Source: an uncultured Eubacteriales bacterium (GTDB taxonomy: Bacteria; Bacillota; Clostridia; Oscillospirales; Feifaniaceae). From it: a DNA stretch of 8,620 nucleotides. The stretch lies in contig CABRXB010000037.1 in assembly GCA_902474785.1 (NCBI GenBank), positions 1 to 8,620 of the forward strand, given 5' to 3'. The notes under the pieces were generated by a model. That model ran no database searches. It saw only the letters and a program-made list of their open reading frames with translations, and was not told where the DNA came from. Made by a program: the position numbers and the translations under genes. The stretch's first letter is position 1, and every line of letters starts with the position of its first letter. Below, in pieces: positions 1 through 6,380 of the stretch.

Positions 1-150
1 GCGCTCCCCGCTCAGGCAGCCGCGGCCGACCCGCATTGCACCGTCCTTCGGCACGCCGCCTCCATCTGCAGTGGGCTTCTCGCCTGTATTGCCGCATTTA
101 TCACGGCGCAGGCTGGGGTCAAGCGCTCCCAAGCCGTCCACAAGCTGTAA
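1..150 (+). CDS. C-terminal fragment of an unidentified protein (partial at window start)
   Basis: Reading from base 1 in frame 1 gives an open frame of 49 codons that ends at TAA 148-150. The start lies outside the window. The translation has a hydrophobic run (residues about 21-41, ASICSGLLACIAAFITAQAGV) followed by a short basic tail ending in AVHKL, as a C-terminal membrane segment might look. About three quarters of third codon positions are G or C, as in the confident genes of the window. Thirty-nine bases after the stop comes a good ribosome binding site and an ATG, which supports this being a real gene end. I recognise no family. With only 49 codons visible, a chance open frame in GC-rich DNA remains possible. 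Confidence 0.4.
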   Translation, partial: ALPAQAAAADPHCTVLRHAASICSGLLACIAAFITAQAGVKRSQAVHKL

Positions 151-175
151 AACGCCCATTTGAAAACCTTGACAC

Positions 176-207
176 AGGAGATTTTTATAATGCACAAAGC
201 CTTGTAA
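176..207 (+). other. Ribosome binding site and start codon of a five-codon frame (aborted gene start or minigene)
   Basis: AGGAG (176-180) is followed after nine bases by ATG 190-192. The frame reads M-H-K-A-L and then TAA (205-207). The spacing is ideal for translation, but no frame downstream continues with recognisable protein. The likely reading is the head of a gene that lost its body, since the tandem array begins about 110 bp further on. A leader peptide or a chance match are alternatives. The same bases include TTGACA (169-174) and TATAAT (186-191), but these are only 11 bases apart, too close for a normal sigma-70/SigA promoter. TTGAAA (160-165) is 20 bases from the TATAAT, which is too far. 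Confidence 0.35.
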
Positions 208-315
208 CCCGCCATGATATGCGGCAGACGGCAGACATGTCCTGTGCTCCCTCAAGCCGCCAGGTTGTCTCGTCCACTTTAAGGCTTATCCGATGGGTTG
301 GCCATTGGGACGCTT

Positions 316-772
316 TTTCTCTGGTCGCCTGGCCCACTATCAGGCCAAACGCTCGCTTAGGTTGTCTACCTGCTTGGCTGGATTCGCTGATCAGGCCAAG
401 CCGCTCGCTCAGGTATCCCCCTGCTCGGCTGGATTCGCTGATCAGTCCAACCCCGACCGCTCGGGTTAACCCCCTGCCGGCTGGATTCACTGATCAGGCC
501 AAGCCGCTCGCTCGGGTTGTCCCCCCCTGCTCGGCTGGATTCGCTAATCAGTCCGACCGGCCGCTCGAGTTGACCCCCTGCTCGGCCGGATTCCTGATCG
601 GCCAACCGGCCGCTCGGGTTGTCCCCCCTGCTCGGCCGGATTCGCCGAGCAGTCCGATCCGCTCGCTCGGGTATCCCTCTGTTCGGCTGGATTCGCTGAT
701 CAGGCCGACCCGCTCGCTTGGTTATGTCTGCTTGCTTCGTTTGATCTGTTGGTCGGATCGATCGCTTGCTCA
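316..772. repeat. Tandem array, about nine degenerate units of ~51 bp
   Basis: The anchor GGCTGG (GGCCGG in units 5 and 6) recurs at 376, 427, 479, 533, 584, 634 and 685, giving spacings of 51, 52, 54, 51, 50 and 51. More decayed units sit at about 325 and 735. Each unit has an anchor half, GGCTGGATTCGCTGATCAG, and a linker half of the form GCTCGCTCGGGTTGTCC followed by a C run. Several units contain the palindrome CTGATCAG. Unit lengths differ by steps that are not multiples of three, so no reading frame is kept on either strand and the open frames crossing it look accidental. There are no unique spacers between the repeats, so it is not a CRISPR array. The + strand is richer in T than A here. 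It lies downstream of proA, beginning about 150 bp past the proA stop. Confidence 0.85.
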
Positions 773-923
773 AGCTGAAAATTCCATGCCGATCTGTCTG
801 GCCCTCTGGTCTATCCGGCACGCTTATCTGTTGGCGCGCTGTCCAGCCTGCCTCCCTGCCTGACCTGCCTGACAAACGCCCGACCTGTCCGGCCTGCGTT
901 GGCAACCGCACGCCACTTTCCTG
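773..923. other. Gene-free stretch downstream of proA with short 9-bp repeats
   Basis: No gene is visible between the 51-bp array and the proA stop. CTGCCTCC (848-855) is followed by two exact tandem copies of CTGCCTGAC (856-864 and 865-873), and related CCTG-containing words continue to about 897. This looks like low-complexity sequence at the edge of the array. I see no hairpin with a U tract that would serve as a proA terminator, so the proBA transcript may run into the array. Confidence 0.5.
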
Positions 924-2168
924 TCAGCGGATTTGCCCGTTGCCAAGGATCACGTGTTTGGTCGAGGTCAGCGCCAAAACGCCCATGGGCCCTCTGGCGT
1001 GCAGCTTTTGCGTGGAGATGCCGATCTCGGCGCCAAGGCCGAGCTCCCCACCGTCGGTAAAACGGGTGGAGGCGTTGACATAGACGGCGGCGCTGTCAAC
1101 CTCGCGGGTGAAGCGCAGGGCATTTTCATAGTCTCTTGTCACAATGGCGTCGCTGTGGCCGGTGGAATACCGCGCGATGTGGGCGATGGCCTCGTCGAAA
1201 TCCTCCACCACCTTGACGGCGAGAACAAAGTCGAGAAACTCCTCCTCCCAGTCGCTTTCGACCGCGGGGACGGCCTGCGGCAAGATTGCGCAGGTGCGCG
1301 CACAGCCGCGAAGCTGCACATTCTTCTTCCCGAGTTCAGCCGCAATGCGCGGCAGAGCCTGCTGCGCAATGGCCCCATGCACCAAAAGCGTCTCGGCGGC
1401 GTTGCACACCGAGGGGCGCGTGGTCTTGGCGTTGAACACGATGGCGGCAGCCTGCTCCAGATCGGCCGACTCGTCGACAAAGATGTGGCAGTTGCCAACG
1501 CCGGTCTCAATAACCGGCACGCGGGCGTTTTCCACCACGCTCCTGATGAGCCCGGCGCCGCCGCGCGGAATGAGCACATCGATCACGCCGTTCATGCGCA
1601 TCATGGCATTGGCGCTCTCTCGCGAGGTGTCCTGCACAAGCTGCACGCAGGCCGCGGGCAGACCGGCCCTCTCAAGCGCGCGGCCAAGCGCCCCCACCAC
1701 GGCTCTGTTGGAGCAAATGGCCTCTTTCCCGCCCCTCAAAATCACGGCGTTGCCCGCCTTGAGGCACAGCGCCGCCGCGTCGCTGGTCACATTGGGGCGC
1801 GCCTCATAGATCATGCCAATCACCCCGAGCGGCACGCGCACCTTTTGCACCTGAAGACCGTTTGGCCGGACCGAGCCCTCCACAATCTCTCCGACAGGGT
1901 CGGGCAGGGCCGCCACCTGTTCAACGCCCTGCGCCATGCCCTCGATGCGCTCTCTGTTGAGCGCCAGGCGGTCGAGCAGGGCCTCGCCCATGCCGGCCTC
2001 ACGCGCCGCAGCCAAATCCTGTTCATTGGCCGCCAGAATCTGTTCCCATTCGGCCAGAAGGCCCTTTGCCATCTCGAAAAGAGCCCTGTTTTTCTCATCG
2101 GTCGAAGCTGTCATCAAAAACCGGGCGGCACGCCGCGCGGCGTCGCCCTGCATGGTCAAATCTGTCAT
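924..2168 (-). CDS. proA: Gamma-glutamyl phosphate reductase (glutamate-5-semialdehyde dehydrogenase)
   Basis: This 414-residue cytoplasmic enzyme reduces gamma-glutamyl phosphate with NADPH to glutamate-5-semialdehyde, the second step of proline synthesis from glutamate. The length matches the family (E. coli ProA is 417). The catalytic cysteine is Cys255 in RPSVCNAAETLLVH. The family signature around residues 320-342 (EAIAHIARYSTGHSDAI at its core) is intact, and the C-terminal NASTRFTDGGELGLGAEIG block (365-383) is strongly conserved in ProA. The frame is open further upstream to 2285, but that part overlaps the end of proB. The ATG at 2168 is chosen because GGGAGGT (2177-2183) precedes it by eight bases and the length then fits. 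It starts 38 bases after the proB stop on the same strand, so the two are almost certainly one operon. No defect is visible. Confidence 0.97.
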   Translation of the reverse strand: MTDLTMQGDAARRAARFLMTASTDEKNRALFEMAKGLLAEWEQILAANEQDLAAAREAGMGEALLDRLALNRERIEGMAQGVEQVAALPDPVGEIVEGSVRPNGLQVQKVRVPLGVIGMIYEARPNVTSDAAALCLKAGNAVILRGGKEAICSNRAVVGALGRALERAGLPAACVQLVQDTSRESANAMMRMNGVIDVLIPRGGAGLIRSVVENARVPVIETGVGNCHIFVDESADLEQAAAIVFNAKTTRPSVCNAAETLLVHGAIAQQALPRIAAELGKKNVQLRGCARTCAILPQAVPAVESDWEEEFLDFVLAVKVVEDFDEAIAHIARYSTGHSDAIVTRDYENALRFTREVDSAAVYVNASTRFTDGGELGLGAEIGISTQKLHARGPMGVLALTSTKHVILGNGQIR

Positions 2169-2206
2169 GTTCTTGTACCTCCCTCTCAGATCGTCAGTCG
2201 ATTCCT

Positions 2207-2995
2207 TTATCCAAACAACGTCCCCATGCTCTTTCCGTCGAGCAGGGTGTAGAGATCCGACGGGGCGTCCCCCTTCATGATGCAACAGGCGATGCCCGCC
2301 TCGCCCGCGCGCTGCGCAGCCTGAAGCTTGGTGGTCATGCCGCCTGTGCCTCGCTCGCTTCCCGCGTTGCCCGCCAGGGCGAAGAGCTCTTGCGTCACCC
2401 GCTCCACATAGGGGATACGCTTTGCCTGCGGATGGGTGCGCGGGTCGGCGTCGTAGAGGCCGTCGATGTCGGTCAAAATGATCAGCAGATCGGCCTTTAC
2501 AATCTGCGCCACAATCGAAGAGAGGTTGTCGTTGTCCCCGATGCGCTGGCCTTCGAGCTCGTCGACGGCCACGGTGTCGTTTTCATTGACAACCGGGATG
2601 ATGCCCATGCCCAGCAGCGCCTCGAAGGTGTTTTCCACGTTGCGGCGGCTGATGGGGTGCGTGATCACGTCGCCCGTGAGCAGCACCTGCGCCACAGTGC
2701 TTCCATATTCGCCAAAGAGCTTGTCGTACATGAACATGAGTTCGCACTGACCCACGGCGGCAACGGCCTGCTTCATCTGCGTCTGCGTAGGTCGGGCCTT
2801 GAGGCCCAGCTTGCCCACGCCCACGCCAATGGCGCCCGACGTGACCAAAACGACCTCCTTGCCGGCATTTTTCAGGTCGCTGAGCACCTTGCACAGCTCC
2901 TCCATCCGGCGCAGATTCGCCTTTCCATTTTCGTGGGTCAGCGTGGAAGTTCCCACCTTGACCACGATTCGCCTTGCCAACGTGCAGTCATACAT
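2207..2995 (-). CDS. proB: Glutamate 5-kinase, short form without PUA domain
   Basis: This 262-residue enzyme phosphorylates glutamate with ATP to gamma-glutamyl phosphate, the committed and normally proline-inhibited step of proline synthesis. The amino acid kinase fold is complete: VVKVGTSTLT (11-20), VTSGAIGVG (52-60), NENDTV (138-142), GDNDNLSS (153-160), LTDIDGLYDADPR (174-186) and the signature starting GTGGMTTKLQAA (216-227). The protein ends after the kinase domain. The C-terminal PUA domain of E. coli ProB (367 residues) is absent, as in the short ProB of many Clostridia and streptococci. A TTG at 3019 would add eight residues, but ATG 2995 is preferred because GGGAAGG (3006-3012) lies ten bases upstream. 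It is the first gene of the proBA operon. Confidence 0.96.
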   Translation of the reverse strand: MYDCTLARRIVVKVGTSTLTHENGKANLRRMEELCKVLSDLKNAGKEVVLVTSGAIGVGVGKLGLKARPTQTQMKQAVAAVGQCELMFMYDKLFGEYGSTVAQVLLTGDVITHPISRRNVENTFEALLGMGIIPVVNENDTVAVDELEGQRIGDNDNLSSIVAQIVKADLLIILTDIDGLYDADPRTHPQAKRIPYVERVTQELFALAGNAGSERGTGGMTTKLQAAQRAGEAGIACCIMKGDAPSDLYTLLDGKSMGTLFG

Positions 2996-3082
2996 TTGTA
3001 AAAATCCTTCCCTTTTCAAATTGAGTTGCAGTGAAATTCTTCGCGGGGAATTGTTCTAAAGGATATAAAAATATATTTAGTA

Positions 3083-3112
3083 ATTATACCATGCTCTGTT
3101 CCCCAAAGGCAA
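3083..3112 (-). promoter_or_regulatory. proBA promoter
   Basis: On the - strand the -10 box is a perfect TATAAT (3088-3083) preceded by TGG, an extended -10. Eighteen bases upstream is TTGCCT (3112-3107), a 4/6 match to the -35 consensus. Transcription would start near 3076, leaving a leader of about 80 bases before proB. That leader begins AT-rich (3041-3082), unlike the rest of the region. I see no T-box or obvious attenuator in it. Confidence 0.75.
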
Positions 3113-3219
3113 TGCTCTTGCGGTAAAAAAGACATTTGCAATCGAGCGGCATCGCACATCTGCTGGATCGCGGCGATCACCTGAAAGGCCATTTCCATCC
3201 CTTGCAACCTTTTCACCAG

Positions 3220-3262
3220 GCAAAGGGGGAAGGGGCCTGCGGCAGACCCCTCCCCCTTTTGC
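3220..3262 (-). terminator. Long GC-rich hairpin, probable terminator after the carrier gene
   Basis: GCAAAGGGGGAAGGGG (3220-3235) pairs with CCCCTCCCCCTTTTGC (3247-3262), with one bulged base on each side, and the loop itself can pair CTG with CAG. It lies 107 bases past the stop of the - strand carrier gene and upstream of the proBA promoter, where it would insulate the two units. The A/T run at the base of the stem is short on the - strand (CCCCCTTTGC), so termination there may be imperfect. No + strand gene reads into it. The rest of 3113-3369 shows no gene. Confidence 0.55.
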
Positions 3263-3369
3263 ACTTTTGGCCATAAGCGTCCTTTTTCCTGGCCCTCTGC
3301 GGTTGCCCTTTTCTGCCTTGCCGCCCATTTACAAACGCCGGCGCATCCGGTACAATAAGGAAAAGGCCC

Positions 3370-4770
3370 TCACATCCCCGTCCAGCCGATGCCGCCGAGC
3401 AGGTACAAAATCACCCAGCCGAGCAGAGTCATCACGACGACGATGGGCGCCACCCACTTGATGTATCTCCCGAATTCAATTTTGGCAATGGCAAGCGACC
3501 CCACCACCGCGCCGAGCACTGGGGAGATCATGTTGGTGAAACCGTCTCCAAACTGGAAGGCCAAAACGCCCACCTGACTGGAGACGTTGAGCGCCTCGCA
3601 CATGGGCTTTACAATGGGGATGAGAATGGCGGCCTTGGCCGACTGCGAGGGGATGAGCAAGTTGACGCAGGAGATCACGCCCGAGATGCCCACCGAGGCA
3701 AAGCCCGTACCCAGCTTTCTGAGCGGGACGCAGGCATAGTAGACAATGGTGTGCAGAATGTTGCCGCTTGACATCACAAGGCTGATGGTGGCGGCGCAGC
3801 CGATGACAAAGCAGACAAAGGCTATGTTTGCAGCGCCCTTGGAAAAGGCGTTTCCAATGTCTTCAAACTTCCACCCGGCGATCAGGCCGCACAGCGTTGC
3901 ATTGCAGATCTGCACGGCCGGGATGAGCGCGGTGGACTGTTTGAAGACTGAAACGCCGATCACCGTGACAAGATACTGCGAGAAAAAGAGAATGGTGATG
4001 ACGGCCGAGCGCGGATTGAATTTCACCTCTTTGAAGGACACGTCTGAGGCGTCGTCAAGCTCGTCATACCAGGCGGATTTTCCCATCACGGAGTTGTTTG
4101 GGTCTTTGGCCACCTTGCGCGCATAGCGGTAGATGTAGGTCAAAGACACCGCGATCATCAGGCACAAAATGGCAAGGCGCGTGCCAAAGCCGGAATAGAT
4201 GGGCACCCCCATCATGCTCTGTGCAATCATGACGTTTGTGGGGGAGCAGGAAAACCCGAGCAAATTGGTAAACAGCGTGAGCGCGATGGCGATGATGGGG
4301 TCGAGCCGCAGCTTTTTGGCGAACATCAGCCCCACGGGAATGAGCGCAATCACATGATCTCCGCCTCCAAAGGCGCCCAGAAAACAAAAGGCGACATAGG
4401 CGGCCGGCAGCAACACGTTGATTCCCTTATCCTGCAGCTTGTAGATGGCATAGTCGATCATATTGTCGAGCGCCTTGGTCTGCAAGATGACATAGATGGC
4501 CCCGCCCGACGACAGCAGCATGGCTATGACATACGAGGAGGCCTGCAATCCGGGCAGAAGCATGAGCAGCGCCTCATAGGGGTTGACGGGGGTTTGCCGC
4601 CCAAGCAGCTCAAACTGAGCGCCAATCAACGCGCCGGTTTCAAGATCTGTGGCAAAAGCGCCGGCGGGAATCACATAGGTCATGACACTCATGAACAAAA
4701 TCATTCCCAACATCAAATAGAGCAGATGCGGCATCCGAAATGTTTTTTTCGCCTTCACGGTTTCAGACAT
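3370..4770 (-). CDS. YfcC/DcuC-family membrane carrier
   Basis: The product is a 466-residue polytopic inner-membrane protein with about 11-12 hydrophobic segments, the first at residues 14-36 (ending MTYVIPAGAFA, a typical YfcC start). A hydrophilic loop at about 216-253 divides two halves. Family hallmarks are NLLGFSCSPTNVMIAQS (169-185), IPSQSAKAAILIPIVKP (373-389) and QFGDGFTNMISPVLG (406-420). The family belongs to the ion transporter superfamily with DcuC. Members are annotated as C4-dicarboxylate or basic amino acid carriers, but few have been tested. Start ATG 4770 is supported by GGGAGGG (4779-4785), eight bases upstream, and an extended -10 promoter. It is divergent from an M20 amidohydrolase, which suggests import of an acylated amino acid or small peptide for that enzyme. 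The substrate is not readable from sequence. Confidence 0.9.
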   Translation of the reverse strand: MSETVKAKKTFRMPHLLYLMLGMILFMSVMTYVIPAGAFATDLETGALIGAQFELLGRQTPVNPYEALLMLLPGLQASSYVIAMLLSSGGAIYVILQTKALDNMIDYAIYKLQDKGINVLLPAAYVAFCFLGAFGGGDHVIALIPVGLMFAKKLRLDPIIAIALTLFTNLLGFSCSPTNVMIAQSMMGVPIYSGFGTRLAILCLMIAVSLTYIYRYARKVAKDPNNSVMGKSAWYDELDDASDVSFKEVKFNPRSAVITILFFSQYLVTVIGVSVFKQSTALIPAVQICNATLCGLIAGWKFEDIGNAFSKGAANIAFVCFVIGCAATISLVMSSGNILHTIVYYACVPLRKLGTGFASVGISGVISCVNLLIPSQSAKAAILIPIVKPMCEALNVSSQVGVLAFQFGDGFTNMISPVLGAVVGSLAIAKIEFGRYIKWVAPIVVVMTLLGWVILYLLGGIGWTGM

Positions 4771-4803
4771 GGTGTTATCCCTCCCTTTTGTTATCCATAA
4801 AAA

Positions 4804-4812
4804 ATTATATCA
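4804..4812 (-). promoter_or_regulatory. Extended -10 promoter of the carrier gene
   Basis: Read on the - strand, TGA is followed by TATAAT (4809-4804), a perfect extended -10 box. No good -35 hexamer is present at 16-18 bases, as often seen with extended -10 or activator-dependent promoters. Transcription would begin near 4797 and leave a leader of about 27 bases carrying the GGGAGGG ribosome binding site. Confidence 0.6.
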
Positions 4813-4904
4813 GGTTGCCGCCCGCCGCACATTTCCAAAGACGAGATGCCATATGTCCGTTTTTTTGCAGTGGAGGCTATCGACCCCCTGTCATCTTGCA
4901 ACTA

Positions 4905-4913
4905 TGGTATCAT
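4905..4913 (+). promoter_or_regulatory. Probable -10 element of the amidohydrolase gene
   Basis: TGG followed by TATCAT (4908-4913) is a 5/6 match to an extended -10 box, about 33 bases before the start codon. There is no convincing -35 hexamer at normal spacing, which would fit activation by a regulator. It points away from the carrier promoter, and about 95 bp separate the two -10 boxes. That is enough room for a shared operator, though I found no clear repeated binding site there. Confidence 0.4.
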
Positions 4914-4946
4914 CAGAGCGACAAGCACGAAGAAAGGAGCACTGTT

Positions 4947-6221
4947 ATGAACATTTATGATCTTGCAAAAGCCAAAGAAGACTACATCATCTCCATGCGC
5001 CGCGAATTCCACCGCCACCCCGAGCTCTCCGGCAACGAGGAGCGCACCGTGGCGCGCATCTGTGAGGAACTCACCAAGATGGGGGTGCAGCACGTCAATG
5101 TGCCAAACGGCGGCGTGCTCGCTTTCTTTGGCGACGAAAAGGCCGGCCCCACCGTGCTGCTGCGCGCCGACATCGACGCGCTGCCCATGCAGGAAAACGC
5201 CTGCAACACCAGAGGAGAGCGCGCCGTGATGAGCGAGGTGCCCGGGGTCATGCACGCCTGCGGTCACGACGGGCACACGGCCGCGCTGCTGGGCGCCGCC
5301 TCCATCCTCGCCGAGCACCCCGAACTCAACAAGGGGCGTATTATCTTGATGTTTGAGCGCGGCGAGGAGGCGACCGGCAACGTGGTCTATTTGCACCAGT
5401 ACATGGAGCAGCACAACATCCACGTCGACTCGGCCTGGGGTCTTCACCTCTTTACAAACTTCGCGCATGGCAAGCTGGTGGTCTACGACAGCTACGCCCT
5501 GGCCGGCTCGCTCTTCTTCTCGGGCAAGCTGACAGGCAAGGGCGGCCATGGCTCGCGCCCCGACCTCAGCTTCAGCCCCATCGACTGTTTCCACGCCATC
5601 TACGCCGGCATCTCCATGCTCAAGATGAAATACAGCAGCCCCTTTAAGCCGCTCACCCTTTCGATCGGCGCGCTGCAGGCGGGCGCCGTCGGCAACATCA
5701 TTCCAAACGATCTCACCTTCAAGGGCACCATCCGCTTTTTTGACCGCGACGATGCGCTGCGTCTGATCGACGAGTTTCGCCGCATCGTGGAGACCACCGC
5801 GCCGCTCTACCACTGCACGGTTGAGCACAACCTGCGCGCCCCCTCCTCCGGCCTTGTCAACGACCCCACCTGCGCCAAAATCGCCCGCGACGCCTACCGC
5901 AAAGCCTTTGGCGAGGACTGCATCCTCGAGGCCGAGCAGCAAATGGGCAGCGAGACCTTCGCCATGACGGCGGCGCTGTGGCCCTCGGCCTTCACCTGCC
6001 TTGGCATGAACAGCAAAGAGCTGGGCACCACGGCGGAGCACCACAACGAGTACTTCGACGTTGCAGAGGACACGCTTGCCACCGCCGCAGCCGCAGGGCT
6101 GCTCTACGCCACGGCCTTCCAGCAGAGCGGCGTCGACGTCTCGGCACACGCCTACCAGGGCAGCATCGGCGACTATTACAGGAGCATTGAGCACTCGAAG
6201 GCCGACATTTTCGCCAAATAA
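4947..6221 (+). CDS. M20D-family amidohydrolase / peptidase
   Basis: This 424-residue cytoplasmic metallohydrolase belongs to the family that cleaves N-acyl amino acids, hippurate, aminobenzoyl-glutamate or indole-acetyl amino acids. It opens with the family's FHRHPELSGNEERT (21-34). Expected metal ligands are Cys105 and His107 in HACGHDGHTA, the Glu140-Glu141 pair, His167 in WGLHL and His366 in EHHNEYFD. ADIDALPMQE (74-83) and the dimerisation-domain GKGGHGSRPD (197-206, His201) are also typical. The usual FQPAEE reads FERGEE (136-141). A tail of about 30 residues (about 395-424) extends beyond the normal domain end. The frame is open upstream to 4740, but ATG 4947 is chosen because GGAG (4936-4939) lies seven bases before it and the family N-terminus follows. 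It is divergent from the carrier gene and closed by a strong terminator. The exact substrate is unknown. Confidence 0.93.
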   Translation: MNIYDLAKAKEDYIISMRREFHRHPELSGNEERTVARICEELTKMGVQHVNVPNGGVLAFFGDEKAGPTVLLRADIDALPMQENACNTRGERAVMSEVPGVMHACGHDGHTAALLGAASILAEHPELNKGRIILMFERGEEATGNVVYLHQYMEQHNIHVDSAWGLHLFTNFAHGKLVVYDSYALAGSLFFSGKLTGKGGHGSRPDLSFSPIDCFHAIYAGISMLKMKYSSPFKPLTLSIGALQAGAVGNIIPNDLTFKGTIRFFDRDDALRLIDEFRRIVETTAPLYHCTVEHNLRAPSSGLVNDPTCAKIARDAYRKAFGEDCILEAEQQMGSETFAMTAALWPSAFTCLGMNSKELGTTAEHHNEYFDVAEDTLATAAAAGLLYATAFQQSGVDVSAHAYQGSIGDYYRSIEHSKADIFAK

Positions 6222-6279
6222 CAAAGACGTTTTTGCCTTTTCTGGGTTTTATGGGGTCAAGCCGCCTCTCCCAAGTCAA

Positions 6280-6319
6280 AAACAGCGTGGGGAAGGGCCT
6301 TCCCCACGCTGTTTCTTTT
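6280..6319 (+). terminator. Strong rho-independent terminator of the amidohydrolase gene
   Basis: AAACAGCGTGGGGAAGG (6280-6296) and CCTTCCCCACGCTGTTT (6298-6314) are perfect reverse complements around a single central G. In practice the innermost pairs open to form the loop. The stem is followed by CTTTT (6315-6319). It lies 58 bases after the amidohydrolase stop and is nearly symmetrical, but only the + strand has a gene reading into it. Confidence 0.93.
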
Positions 6320-6332
6320 ATAAAGAACAGAG

Positions 6333-6362
6333 CAGGCATCTCTGCCTGACCGTCTTTTCAGG
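6333..6362 (+). promoter_or_regulatory. Small hairpins in the leader of the AraC-type gene
   Basis: CAGGCA (6333-6338) and TGCCTG (6343-6348) form a perfect 6-bp stem with a four-base loop. CCTGA (6345-6349) can instead pair with TCAGG (6358-6362), just before the ribosome binding site, so the two structures exclude each other. Nothing in this 60-base gap resembles a complete promoter, so the regulator's promoter is unresolved. It may lie upstream of the terminator, or the gene may depend on read-through. Confidence 0.3.
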
Positions 6363-6380
6363 AGCGCAGGAGGCGATGCA

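Noticed and set aside
169..191. TTGACA and TATAAT as a promoter pair
   Set aside because: Only 11 bases separate them, against the 16-18 needed. The TATAAT overlaps the ATG that follows a good ribosome binding site, which is the simpler reading.
316..772. Possible CRISPR array
   Set aside because: Units are contiguous and similar throughout. There are no unique spacers of constant length and no cas genes in the window.
36..911. Open frames on both strands across the 51-bp array
   Set aside because: The repeat peptide changes frame from unit to unit because periods are 50-54, and nothing resembles a known protein.
933..2252. 439-codon + strand open frame antisense to proA, and a similar 440-codon - strand frame (4902-6224) antisense to the amidohydrolase
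   Set aside because: Both mirror strongly conserved genes on the opposite strand. Such antisense frames are common in GC-rich genes, and their translations show no family motif.
3016..3264. 82-codon - strand frame between the carrier gene and proB
   Set aside because: It runs through the proBA promoter, begins inside the hairpin at 3220-3262, and has no good ribosome binding site or recognisable domain.
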